From contig NZ_VCBX02000001.1 of the NCBI RefSeq assembly GCF_005938745.2, positions 1,445,501 to 1,509,500 of the forward strand: a stretch of 64,000 nt of DNA, written 5' to 3'. Numbering within the stretch: position 1 is the stretch's first letter; every line of letters begins with the position of its first letter. This document shows positions 34,553-43,275 of this stretch, one piece after another. A model generated the notes under the pieces. It saw only the letters and a list, made by a program, of their open reading frames with translations, ran no database searches and had not been told where the DNA came from. The stretch comes from Rhodococcus sp. KBS0724 (GTDB taxonomy: Bacteria; Actinomycetota; Actinomycetes; Mycobacteriales; Mycobacteriaceae). The translations under genes were made by a program, and so were the position numbers.

Positions 34553-35418
34553 CAGGCGTCGGTACCGGTTTCGTTGGTGCTGAGGAGTTCGCGCAGCGTC
34601 AACGGCGGGCGTCCGGTGATGTCTTGCACCGCCGTGCTGATGACGGCGAGTTCTCCGCTGGCGATGGCGGTATAGGTGGACACCCAGGCATCAACTTCCC
34701 AGTCCGGTGCGTTGTACGACGCGCGGGAAGCGTAAGCCTCCTCGATGGTTTCTTCGTGATAAACGGTCTCACGTCCGGTGACGTCGGTGATGATCGCGGC
34801 TACTTCCGCCAGAGTCAGTGCCTCCCGACCGGTGAGGTCGTAAGTTCGACCGACGTGCGAATCGGGGTCCGTGAGTACCGCCGCAGCGACTCGGGCGATG
34901 TCCGATCGAGCAACCGCACCGACAGCACCATTGCCCGCCGGGCCCCGGATGACACCGTCAGCGCCGGCAAGCGCGGGAAGGAAGTCGAGATAGGCGCTGT
35001 CTCGGAGAAAGGTGAAAGACATTCCGGTGGAACGGATATGCTGCTCGGTGGCCCAGTGATCGCGGGCCAACGTGAAGGTGGCGTCCGGTGCTGCGCCGAG
35101 GTACGAGGTGTAGACGATATGGCGCACGCCCGCCGAGGCAGCAGCGTCGATGAAGGTGCGGTGCTGATCTACACGGTCGGCGCTCTCCGCGGCCGAGACC
35201 ATGAACACGATATCGATGTCGGTGAGAGCCGCGGCGGCGCGATCGCGATCGGAGAAGGAGGCTTCCGCCGTCTCTGTTCCGGGTAACTGGGGGAGTCGGC
35301 TCACCGAACGCGCAATCAGCCTCAGTGGCATGCCGGCGTCGGTGAGGATGCGAGCGACCTCACCACCGATATGGCCAGTAGCGCCGGTGATGGCGATGGT
35401 GCGTGGACGCTCGGACAT
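34552..35418 (-). CDS. NmrA-like NAD(P)-binding protein (atypical SDR)
   Basis: A 288-residue Rossmann protein. The N-terminus reads AITGATGHIGGEVARIL with the GxxGxxG cofactor motif. It lacks the YxxxK pair of classical SDRs, has HIVYTSYLGAAPDATF and ends with the NmrA/HSCARG-type helical part. Such proteins are redox sensors or isoflavone-reductase-like enzymes. It is the upstream, translationally coupled partner of the helicase-like gene (TGATG overlap), an odd pairing. Confidence 0.85.
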   Translation of the reverse strand: MSERPRTIAITGATGHIGGEVARILTDAGMPLRLIARSVSRLPQLPGTETAEASFSDRDRAAAALTDIDIVFMVSAAESADRVDQHRTFIDAAASAGVRHIVYTSYLGAAPDATFTLARDHWATEQHIRSTGMSFTFLRDSAYLDFLPALAGADGVIRGPAGNGAVGAVARSDIARVAAAVLTDPDSHVGRTYDLTGREALTLAEVAAIITDVTGRETVYHEETIEEAYASRASYNAPDWEVDAWVSTYTAIASGELAVISTAVQDITGRPPLTLRELLSTNETGTDA

Positions 35419-35460
35419 GGGAACCCCTTCGTTCTTGGTGTCTGTTCATCTTGCCTGACA

Positions 35461-36945
35461 TCAGCGTCGGTGCTCGTACCCGATCCAGGCTCTTCGACGG
35501 TCGCCGAGGGGATCGCTCTCCACCCGGCAGGTGCGATCGAAGATCATGGTTCGCCGCTGCGCGCCCGTGTACACGGGCCACTCCGGGCCGGGGCTACCGG
35601 TTTTCGCGAAGTTGATCCAATGTTCTTGCATCGCTGTGGTGACTGTGGCCAGGGACCGGCGCCCGCCGATCGCAGTCAGCGCTCCGGTGAGGGCGTCCGA
35701 TCGGCCGAAGACGGCAAAGAGTTCCGTGGCGTGTGTTGCGCCCAACCCGACAAGAGTGAGGACGCGCGGCGCAAAATCGTAGCGGTAGCTGTACGTGGGA
35801 GCCACGTCGCAATGTCCTTGTGCGCACAGGACCATCGGTTCCCAGAATGTGATGTCGCCGCCTATATCTGCGGCGGCGTAGCGGTGCGGGTACGTCGGAT
35901 AGGCGGCGAGTGCGCGGTTCTTCACGTCGGCCGATACGTGCGAAAACATCTTCTCGATGCGGGCAGGATCGGTGGGGAGAATGTTGAGGAATCGTGGAAA
36001 GATTCTGCCCTCGTGAAGATTCGAGCCGAGCATCAGTGGAACGGGATGAGATTTGCCGGCGGCAAATATGTCCAGCGGGTGTTCGGGGAGGACGTCGTCG
36101 CCCACAACCGGGGCGAAGGCACGGGTGCCGGGTTCTTCGTCGGCGCCGCGACGCACAAGTTCGTCGCCGACCTCGACCAGTCGGTGCACCGGTGCATGTC
36201 GTAACCAGGCCGCCGGTGTCTTGGTCGGGGCTCCGGCAATGTCGAGGAACTCGCGTGACCATCGGTGGGCGCGTTCCTTCCCGTATGCCGAAGCCGCTGG
36301 CGGGCTTTGCGCGATAGCGCGGGCAAACAACCCTCGAGCAGACGGTGCTGTCATCAAGGTGGTGACGGCATTTGCGCCGGAGGATTCACCGAAGACGGTG
36401 ACATTAGCGGGGTCGCCGCCGAATGCTGCACTGTTTCGCTGGACCCATTCCAGTGCCGCGATCTGATCACGCAGCCCGATATTGGAGTCGAACGATTGCT
36501 CTGCAGTGGAGAATTCGCTGAAATCGAGGTAGCCGAGCGCACCGAGGCGGTACTGGACGGAGACGTAGATGACGCCGCCGCGTGCGACCAACGACGTTCC
36601 CCAGTACATCGGCGCCGATGGGTTTCCGCCGTTGTACGCACCACCGTGAATGAACACCATCACCGGGAGGGGTTCAGTAGACGACGAGTTCGGAGCAACC
36701 ACATTCACGAACAGGCACGATTCGTTGTCGGTGCTCTTGCGTTGTGGTGCCGGTGAACCGAACTCGGTGGCCGACAAGATTCCTGACCACGGCGCAACCG
36801 GTTGCGGAGCGAGAAACCGCGCCGGTCCGATCGGAGGAGCAGCGTAGGGAATGCCTCGCCACGTGCGGAGCCGTCCGGCGCGGGTGTCGAGGTATCGGCC
36901 CCTGATCTTTCCCGAATCGAGTGCTACTTCGAGATCGTCGGTCAC
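35461..36945 (-). CDS. Type-B carboxylesterase (second of a tandem pair)
   Basis: A 494-residue alpha/beta-hydrolase. The GTG at 36945 overlaps the stop of the upstream esterase as GTGA; a longer frame to 36996 is less likely. Catalytic residues are the Ser in VFGESSGAN (nucleophile elbow), the Glu in GSNLHEGRIF and the His in GATHATELFAVFG. The oxyanion hole is MVFIHGGAY. It lacks a signal peptide, so it is probably cytoplasmic. It hydrolyses carboxylic esters; the substrate is unknown. The elbow is GESSG instead of the usual GESAG. Confidence 0.88.
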   Translation of the reverse strand: MTDDLEVALDSGKIRGRYLDTRAGRLRTWRGIPYAAPPIGPARFLAPQPVAPWSGILSATEFGSPAPQRKSTDNESCLFVNVVAPNSSSTEPLPVMVFIHGGAYNGGNPSAPMYWGTSLVARGGVIYVSVQYRLGALGYLDFSEFSTAEQSFDSNIGLRDQIAALEWVQRNSAAFGGDPANVTVFGESSGANAVTTLMTAPSARGLFARAIAQSPPAASAYGKERAHRWSREFLDIAGAPTKTPAAWLRHAPVHRLVEVGDELVRRGADEEPGTRAFAPVVGDDVLPEHPLDIFAAGKSHPVPLMLGSNLHEGRIFPRFLNILPTDPARIEKMFSHVSADVKNRALAAYPTYPHRYAAADIGGDITFWEPMVLCAQGHCDVAPTYSYRYDFAPRVLTLVGLGATHATELFAVFGRSDALTGALTAIGGRRSLATVTTAMQEHWINFAKTGSPGPEWPVYTGAQRRTMIFDRTCRVESDPLGDRRRAWIGYEHRR

Positions 36946-38486
36946 GAGGAAACCTGATGTGGGGTGTAGTTGCGGTAGCCCGCATAGCCGGCCCAAGCCC
37001 GTCGCTGCTCGGCCCGTGGATCGGTCTCCACGCGAGGGGTTGCGTCGAAGATCATCGTGCGACGCACAGCGTCGTAACTCGGCCAGTCACTTCGCGGTGA
37101 TGCGTGCTTCGCGAAGTGCAGCCAATGTCCTTGCATCGCATCTGTGACGGCGCGGAGTCCTTGTCGGCCACCGGGAAGTGTGAGGCCACGGCCGACGGCG
37201 CTCTGGCCGATACCGAATACCGCGAACATCTCGAGTCCATGAGTGGCGTCGAGGCCGACCCATCGCATCAAAGGCGGCGCAAAGTCGAAGCGGTAGGAGT
37301 ACGTGGGTGCGTACTGCGCGTGCGCTTGCGCCAACTCCAACGACGGATGCCAGAAGGTTGTGTCGGCGCCGATGTCGATGGCAGTGTCGGTGCTCGGGTA
37401 GCCCGGATACGTTGCAAGGATTCGGTTTCCGGCCGCGGGATCGGTGAGGGTGAACATCCTCTCGATGCGCGCGGGAGTGGTCGGGAGTCCGTCGAGGAAC
37501 TTGGGGAAGAGCGTGCCCTCCCGCTTGTTCGTACCGATGATCAGCGGAACCCGATGCGCCAGGCCGCGGCTGCATGCTTCCGTCGGTGCGAGGGGGAGGA
37601 AATCTCCGTCGATGCTGGGCCCGAACGGATGGAGTCCTGGTGTGGCAGCAAGAGCTTCGGCTCCCAGCCGCGCTCCGGCACGGCCTAATTCACGAGCAGA
37701 AGTCAGGCGCAGGGCCTCGTCCGGGGCGGCGTCTGAGCCCAGAATATCGATGAATCGCCTACCCCATTCGCGTGAGAGTCCCTGGTTGGCAACCAGATCC
37801 GGTGCGGGGCTTTCGGCGATGGCGGCTGTGAACAGTCCCTTGGCTGCCGGCGTTGCCAGCAGAGTGGTGACGCCAGTGGCGCCCGCTGATTCGCCGAAGA
37901 CCGTCACTCGATCGGGGTCGCCGCCGAACGCCGCGATGTTCCGCTGCACCCATTGCAGCGCGGCCACTTGATCGCGAAGCCCGAGGTTGGCGTCGAAATG
38001 ATGTCGAGGCGTGGAGAATTCGGTGAAATCCAAGAAACCTAACGCACCGAGTCGGTAATTGATCGACACGTACACGATGTTGCCGCGCGTGACGAGTGAG
38101 CGACCGGAATAGATGCCCGTCGCAGAGGTTCCGATGGTGTTGGCGCCCCCGTGGATGAACACCATGACCGGCAGGGGTTCGCGGCTGGGGTACTCCGGGG
38201 CAAGAACATTGAGCGTGAGGCAGTCTTCGCTGCTGGGCTGATACTTCCCGGGAGCCAGCGCCAAGCCCTTCTTGTTCTGGACCGACGCGTCGCCGAATGC
38301 CGACGCGTTCCGCTCACCGCGCCACGGTCGCACGGGTCGCGGCGCCTGCAACCGCAAAGCTCCGACCGGCGGACGCGCGTAAGGAATCCCTCGCCAAGCA
38401 CGAAGTTTGCCTACGCGCGTGCCGCGTAATGCTCCGTCGGACGTGTTTACGAGGAGACCTGAATTCATCGGTGCGTCTGCCGCCAT
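36942..38486 (-). CDS. Type-B carboxylesterase (first of a tandem pair)
   Basis: A 514-residue alpha/beta-hydrolase from the ATG at 38486; ATG 38468 is also possible and the open frame continues upstream without support. The oxyanion hole is MVFIHGGAN, the nucleophile elbow VFGESAGAT, the acid GTNKREGTLF and the base GLDATHGLEMFAVFG, so the triad is complete. It is clearly paralogous to the next gene (RTWRGIPYA/RAWRGIPYA; ARIEKMF/ARIERMF), to which it is coupled by a four-base overlap. It lies 31 bases downstream of the flavoprotein gene, so the three may form one operon. Confidence 0.88.
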   Translation of the reverse strand: MAADAPMNSGLLVNTSDGALRGTRVGKLRAWRGIPYARPPVGALRLQAPRPVRPWRGERNASAFGDASVQNKKGLALAPGKYQPSSEDCLTLNVLAPEYPSREPLPVMVFIHGGANTIGTSATGIYSGRSLVTRGNIVYVSINYRLGALGFLDFTEFSTPRHHFDANLGLRDQVAALQWVQRNIAAFGGDPDRVTVFGESAGATGVTTLLATPAAKGLFTAAIAESPAPDLVANQGLSREWGRRFIDILGSDAAPDEALRLTSARELGRAGARLGAEALAATPGLHPFGPSIDGDFLPLAPTEACSRGLAHRVPLIIGTNKREGTLFPKFLDGLPTTPARIERMFTLTDPAAGNRILATYPGYPSTDTAIDIGADTTFWHPSLELAQAHAQYAPTYSYRFDFAPPLMRWVGLDATHGLEMFAVFGIGQSAVGRGLTLPGGRQGLRAVTDAMQGHWLHFAKHASPRSDWPSYDAVRRTMIFDATPRVETDPRAEQRRAWAGYAGYRNYTPHQVSS

Positions 38487-38517
38487 GGTCGCGACTATAC
38501 GTAACTTTTGCCCTCGA

Positions 38518-39927
38518 TTACCGCAGTGCCTCCAACAACCTGAGCCAGATTTCGCTGACCGTCGGATATGACGGCACCGCATGCCACAACGTGTCGAGAG
38601 GGACTGCACCGACTACGGCAATTGTTGCTGCGTGGAGCAATTCCGAGACATCAGGACCGACGAATGTCGCCCCGACGATGATGTCGGCACCGCGGTCGAT
38701 CACCAGTTTCGCGCGGCCTTCGTAATTGTCACGGAGCAGCGACGATCCTGCGACGGCAATGTCGATCTCCACGACCTCGACGTCGATACCGTCTGCCCTG
38801 GCCTGCTTTTCGGTGCGTCCCACCCACGCTGCTTCGGGCGACGTGAACACCACCTGGGGGACACGGCCGTTGTCAGCGGACGCGATGAAACGTGGATCGA
38901 CCAATGCGCGACTCGCTGCACGCGCGGCGATCACGTCGCCGCACACCCGCGCCTGGTACTTGCCCATATGGGTCAGTGGCGACCGGCCGTTGATATCACC
39001 CACGGCATAGAGCCATTCGCCCTGCGCGCACAGATGGTCGTCCGTCGGCACGTATGCGCCATCCGTCAGACCGATCGACGACAGACCCAGGTGCGTCGAC
39101 GTCGGCGCACGACCAGCGGCAACAATCAGTTCGTCGACTTCGATCACGCCGGAAGAGGTCTCGATGGTGACCGGTCCACCGTGAATGTTTCCTTCACCCG
39201 TATCCCGAGCGTCGGGCCTCGAGACTGAATGGACGGTAGTCCCGAAGCGCACGTCGGCTCCGCGCTTCGAGAGATGACGTGCCACCATCTCGCCGGCAAA
39301 CGGCTCGGCAGACTTCAGAACTGCGCTGCCGCGCACCAGTAACGTCACTTCGGCGCCGAAGGACAACAACCACGTCGCGCACTCCGATGCCACGACGCCA
39401 CCACCGATGACCGCAACACGCCGCGGAACCTCATGGAGATTGGTGGCATCGCGCGACGTCCAGGGGAGAGCATCTCGCAGCCCCGGCGTGTCCGGCACTG
39501 ACGCGGTGGTTCCGGCGGCAAGTACGACGGCCTGGCGGGCGAAGAGTCTGCGGGTGCCGTCGACAACAACGGTCCGCTCGCCGTCCAGAGCGCCGTGGCC
39601 GCGGATCACGTCGATACCGGTGGACTCGGCCCACTCGACCTGTGAGGAATCGTCGTGGTTGTGGGTGAAGGAGTCGCGTCGAGCCAAGATCGCCTCGATG
39701 TCGGGCGGCCCGGCGGACACGCCTGGCAACGCGTCCGCGTCGTCGAGAACCTGCCCTGGCCTCAGCAGCGCCTTACTCGGCATACATGCCCAATACGAGC
39801 ATTCACCGCCGACAAGTTCGTGCTCCACGATGGCAGCGGTACGGGTGCTTCCGGCTATCGCGTATGCCGCCGCATTTTCGCCTGCCGGTCCGCCGCCGAT
39901 GACTATGACATCGAATTCTTCGGTCAT
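38518..39927 (-). CDS. FAD-dependent pyridine nucleotide-disulfide oxidoreductase
   Basis: A 469-residue class I flavin reductase. The FAD motif is VIGGGPAGENAA, the redox-active disulfide GGECSYWACMPSK (CxxxxC) and the NAD fold VIGGGVVASECATWL, followed by the second FAD segment LYAVGDINGRSPLTH. The C-terminal motif is HAVPSYPTVSEIW: where lipoamide dehydrogenases have the catalytic HPT, this protein has YPT with an upstream His. It may thus use a different acid-base residue. Dihydrolipoamide, mercuric and mycothione reductases are relatives, and the substrate is not clear. It is divergent from the SDR/NDH-2 genes. Confidence 0.85.
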   Translation of the reverse strand: MTEEFDVIVIGGGPAGENAAAYAIAGSTRTAAIVEHELVGGECSYWACMPSKALLRPGQVLDDADALPGVSAGPPDIEAILARRDSFTHNHDDSSQVEWAESTGIDVIRGHGALDGERTVVVDGTRRLFARQAVVLAAGTTASVPDTPGLRDALPWTSRDATNLHEVPRRVAVIGGGVVASECATWLLSFGAEVTLLVRGSAVLKSAEPFAGEMVARHLSKRGADVRFGTTVHSVSRPDARDTGEGNIHGGPVTIETSSGVIEVDELIVAAGRAPTSTHLGLSSIGLTDGAYVPTDDHLCAQGEWLYAVGDINGRSPLTHMGKYQARVCGDVIAARAASRALVDPRFIASADNGRVPQVVFTSPEAAWVGRTEKQARADGIDVEVVEIDIAVAGSSLLRDNYEGRAKLVIDRGADIIVGATFVGPDVSELLHAATIAVVGAVPLDTLWHAVPSYPTVSEIWLRLLEALR

Positions 39928-40025
39928 TGCTCTACGGTATGCCGATCAGGTGATGATGTGCAGGGTAACCGGTTTGTCGACTGACAGTCCGGTGTAATGA
40001 CCCTGTGATGGATACAGTGTCAGCC

Positions 40026-40778
40026 ATGACGCGGCAGAAGATTCTGATCACCGGCGCAAGCTCGGGTCTCGGCGAAGAAATGGCACGAAGGTTTGCGGCT
40101 CGGGGACGCGATCTGGCTCTGTGCGCCAGGAGAACCGATCGTCTCGACACCCTCCGCGAGCAACTACTTGCCGAGCATCCGACCATCACGGTGGCGGTGG
40201 CCGGGCTCGACGTCACCGAACATGATTCCGTCGTCCGGGTGTTCGGTGAACTTCGTGACGAACTCGGTGGACTCGATCGGGTCATCGTCAATGCCGGTCT
40301 GGGTAAAGGCGCCAAGATCGGTACCGGCAAGGCATACGCGAATCTTGCGACAGCGCAGACAAATTTTGTCGGTGCGCTCTCACAGTGCGAGGCCGCGCTC
40401 GAGATCTTCCGAGGGCACAACGCCGGGCATCTTGTTCTGGTGTCCTCGATCAGTGCAGATCGAGGGCTTCCCGGCACCAAAGCCGCATATTCAGCGAGCA
40501 AAGCCGGGGTGGCCGCGCTCGGCGAGGCTCTCAGTATCGAATTGGCGCGCACGCCAATTCGAGTGACCACCCTGCTACCAGGCTTTATCAAGACGGACAT
40601 GTCGGCGAGCGCCGGTGACAGTTCTTCGTTGATGGCTGAACTCGACGAGGGCGTAGACGCAATGGTTCAGGCAATCGAAAAAGAAGTCACCCGGGCGGCG
40701 CTTCCCGGACTCAAATGGCAAGGAATCGATGCCGCACTGCGGTTTCTGCCCAACTCCGTGACGGCGAGGTTCGTCTGA
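40026..40778 (+). CDS. SDR-family oxidoreductase
   Basis: A 250-residue classical SDR if ATG 40026 is used, which gives the usual short N-terminus MTRQKILITGASSGLG; ATG 40008 and GTG 40005 are in frame but neither has a good ribosome site. The motif NAG and the catalytic AYSASKAG (YxxxK) are present. The C-terminal VTRAALPGLKW helix is like mycobacterial Rv0484c/Rv1543-type enzymes. The stop overlaps the NDH-2 start by one base (TGATG), so translation is coupled. The substrate is unknown; a hydrophobic ketone or aldehyde is the common case. Confidence 0.85.
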   Translation: MTRQKILITGASSGLGEEMARRFAARGRDLALCARRTDRLDTLREQLLAEHPTITVAVAGLDVTEHDSVVRVFGELRDELGGLDRVIVNAGLGKGAKIGTGKAYANLATAQTNFVGALSQCEAALEIFRGHNAGHLVLVSSISADRGLPGTKAAYSASKAGVAALGEALSIELARTPIRVTTLLPGFIKTDMSASAGDSSSLMAELDEGVDAMVQAIEKEVTRAALPGLKWQGIDAALRFLPNSVTARFV

Positions 40779-42100
40779 TGAGCATCCACGAGTCGAACGG
40801 CAAGCCTCGCGTTGTCATTGTCGGCGGCGGATTCGGCGGACTCTACGCAGCCAAGAAGTTGAAGAAAGCCGACGTCGAAGTAGTTCTGATCGATCGCGGC
40901 ACCAGCCACGTGTTTCAGCCACTGCTCTACCAGTGCGCGACGGGTCTCCTTTCCGAAGGGCAGATCGCCAGCCCACTTCGGCATCTTCTGGAAGACCAGA
41001 AGAACACCAATGTAGTTCTGGGCGAGGCAAAATCCCTCGACGCCGAAGCTCGATTGCTGACCGCAAGCCGGTTCGACGGTTCGACATTCGACCTGCCTTA
41101 CGACTATCTGATCGTGGCAGCCGGGATGCGGCAGTCGTACCACGGCCAGGACGATTTCATCGAGTGGGCGCCCGGTATGAAAACACTGGACGACGCTCTT
41201 GCCATCCGCCGCAGTCTGATCGCTGCGTTCGAGATGGCCGAATCCCTCCCCACCGTCGAGGAACGGCGTCCGTGGTTGACGTTCGCGGTAGCCGGCGGCG
41301 GACCGACCGGTGTCGAGATCGCCGGACAGATACGTGAATTGGCGATGCACGCGCTCACCAACGAATTCAGATCGATCGACCCGGACGAGGCGCGGGTACT
41401 CCTCTTCCACGGTGACGATCGAGTGCTGCCGTCGTTCAGCAAGTCGCTCTCCGCGGCCGCCGCGCGCACCCTCGAGAAGATCGGCGTCGAAACGCACCTC
41501 GGGGTACATGTCACCGACGTGAGCGAAACCGAGATCGAGACCACAGACAAGAAGACAAAAGCGAAGCAGCGCTACGAGACCCGGACCATTCTGTGGACCG
41601 CCGGCGTCGAGGCAGTTCCGTTTGCCGAAGCGCTCGCCGACGCGCTCGGAGTCAAACAGGTCGGCGGCGGCCGCATCGAAGTCGAAGCCGACCTGACCGT
41701 GCCAGGACACCCGAACATCTGGGTCGTGGGAGACCTCATGTCCCGGGACAAGTTACCCGGTGTCGCCGAAGTGGCCATGCAGGGTGGGCGCTACGCCGGG
41801 GCGCAGATCAGCGCCCGCGTCGACGACGGCCGACCGAACGGAAAGCCCTTCAAGTACCGCGATCTCGGTACTGCCGCCTACATTTCGCGTCGTCACGCAC
41901 TATTGCAGGCCGGACCGATTCGAATGTCCGGCTTCCTGGGTTGGGTGTCGTGGGGAGTCATACACATCGCGTTCCTTGCGGGTTTCCGCAACCGCGTCAG
42001 CACGGCACTCAACTGGGGAGTGACCCTCGCGTCGAAGACTCGCCGGGAACGCGCGATCACCTTCGGTGATCCGGAAACCGCACGGCAGCCGTACAACTGA
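40778..42100 (+). CDS. ndh: Type II NADH dehydrogenase (NDH-2)
   Basis: A 440-residue membrane-associated flavoprotein. The FAD motif is VVIVGGGFGGLYAAKKL, the NADH-binding Rossmann fold VAGGGPTGVEIAGQI, and the quinone-site region GVAEVAMQGGRYAG. The C-terminal amphipathic part (GFLGWVSWGVIHIAFLAGFRNR) anchors it to the membrane. It oxidises NADH and reduces menaquinone without pumping protons. It is translationally coupled to the SDR upstream. Convergent with the lipoprotein gene, with a five-base gap. Confidence 0.92.
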   Translation: MSIHESNGKPRVVIVGGGFGGLYAAKKLKKADVEVVLIDRGTSHVFQPLLYQCATGLLSEGQIASPLRHLLEDQKNTNVVLGEAKSLDAEARLLTASRFDGSTFDLPYDYLIVAAGMRQSYHGQDDFIEWAPGMKTLDDALAIRRSLIAAFEMAESLPTVEERRPWLTFAVAGGGPTGVEIAGQIRELAMHALTNEFRSIDPDEARVLLFHGDDRVLPSFSKSLSAAAARTLEKIGVETHLGVHVTDVSETEIETTDKKTKAKQRYETRTILWTAGVEAVPFAEALADALGVKQVGGGRIEVEADLTVPGHPNIWVVGDLMSRDKLPGVAEVAMQGGRYAGAQISARVDDGRPNGKPFKYRDLGTAAYISRRHALLQAGPIRMSGFLGWVSWGVIHIAFLAGFRNRVSTALNWGVTLASKTRRERAITFGDPETARQPYN

Positions 42101-42105
42101 GCGGA

Positions 42106-42609
42106 CTACTCCGTGGCGAAGACGGGATTTCCGAATTCGTCGATCATGAACCACAGACTGCCGATGGACTGCCCTGACATGTCGCCGGGCACCTGGTCGT
42201 CCAGGTATCGGTAGACGGGCTTGCCGTTGACCGTCACTTGGAACGAACCTTCAGGACCCGGTACCGTACCGATCGCCGCGTTGATCCCTTCCGTCACCGG
42301 GGAATCGGTGACAGACGTGACGGCAGGCCAATACCGGAGGCAACTCTCGTCGCACGAATCGCCGGTCGGGTGCTCTTCGTCCGGGTCGTAGATGTAGACG
42401 GTCATGCCTTCGCCGTCGACGGTAATTGTTCCCAGTGGGGAGTCGGCAGTCTTCAGCAGCACCGCACCGGCAGCAGCAGGCGGCGACAGCGACGTCGGCC
42501 TCGCGGTGACGTTGTCGGCATCGGTGCCGGAGTCGGTCGCGTCGTACGAACAGCCGGACGCGGCTAGTGCGGCACTGGCGACAATCGCGAACAGCCACTG
42601 TCTGCGCAT
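42106..42609 (-). CDS. Lipoprotein with Yx(F/W/Y)xxD repeats
   Basis: A 167-residue secreted protein from the ATG at 42609. A type II signal peptide ends in the lipobox AASGC. Two repeats of the COG4315-type domain follow: MTVYIYDPDEEHP with SCDESCLRYWPAV, and KPVYRYLDDQVPGDMSGQ. The domain is widespread in actinobacteria and of unknown function. It is divergent from the MarR/ABC operon. Confidence 0.85.
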   Translation of the reverse strand: MRRQWLFAIVASAALAASGCSYDATDSGTDADNVTARPTSLSPPAAAGAVLLKTADSPLGTITVDGEGMTVYIYDPDEEHPTGDSCDESCLRYWPAVTSVTDSPVTEGINAAIGTVPGPEGSFQVTVNGKPVYRYLDDQVPGDMSGQSIGSLWFMIDEFGNPVFATE

Positions 42610-42732
42610 GATCGCTCCGTTCGGGGTTGACGGTACCGGCAGTGGGGATACCCGAGCCGGAGGTTTCGGAAACTCGTCTCGTGGACCGGAATTTGCCCTG
42701 ACCGCCGTGTGACGGGGACCCGTAGACAATAC

Positions 42733-42745
42733 CTCTGTTACAGAG
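42733..42745. promoter_or_regulatory. Short palindrome upstream of the MarR gene
   Basis: CTCTG-TTA-CAGAG is a perfect 5-base dyad in the divergent region between the lipoprotein and MarR genes. It is a candidate MarR autoregulation site by position only. Confidence 0.35.
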
Positions 42746-42785
42746 CTATTGTTGAAATGTGGATTCGAAAGATGCAGGTCACCGG

Positions 42786-43274
42786 ATGTCGGATGACGTT
42801 CTGGAGGTGCTCGGCCAACTGAGGCGAAGTACCCGGAAGGCGTCGGGTCGTCCGTTTGCCGAGCGGCCGTTGGCCGGCGCCCAGATCGAGCTGGTGCGGT
42901 TACTTCGACGGCATCCCGGAGTGTCTGTCGCGGAGGCGGCCGACAAACTCGGTGTTGCCGCCAATACGGTGTCCACCCTTGTGCGGCAGCTGTCGGACGA
43001 CGGTGTCGTCGAACGTGTTGTGGACAACAGCGATCGGCGCGTGGCGCGACTCGCCCTGTCGGAAGATGCCCGCGAGCGTGTCGAATACTGGCGAGACCGT
43101 CGCAGTATTGCGGTCGATCAAGCGCTGTCGCGCCTCGGTGACGAGGACCGTGCGCATATCAAAGCAGCACTTCCGGCGCTGTCGCGGCTTGCTGCAGCGC
43201 TGGCCGATGTCGGGGAAACGGGTGTCGACAACGCCGAAAATGATGCCGTCGCGGACACGAGAGAAGAGGTGTGA
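42786..43274 (+). CDS. MarR-family transcriptional regulator
   Basis: A 162-residue protein from the ATG at 42786; GTG 42759 would add nine residues. The winged helix-turn-helix has VSVAEAADKLGVAANTVSTL and the wing region DGVVERVVDNSDRRVARLAL, typical of MarR repressors that sense small phenolic or drug ligands. The ABC exporter genes follow one base after its stop, so it very likely represses that operon and may explain induction by the exported compound. Confidence 0.9.
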   Translation: MSDDVLEVLGQLRRSTRKASGRPFAERPLAGAQIELVRLLRRHPGVSVAEAADKLGVAANTVSTLVRQLSDDGVVERVVDNSDRRVARLALSEDARERVEYWRDRRSIAVDQALSRLGDEDRAHIKAALPALSRLAAALADVGETGVDNAENDAVADTREEV

Positions 43275-43275
43275 G

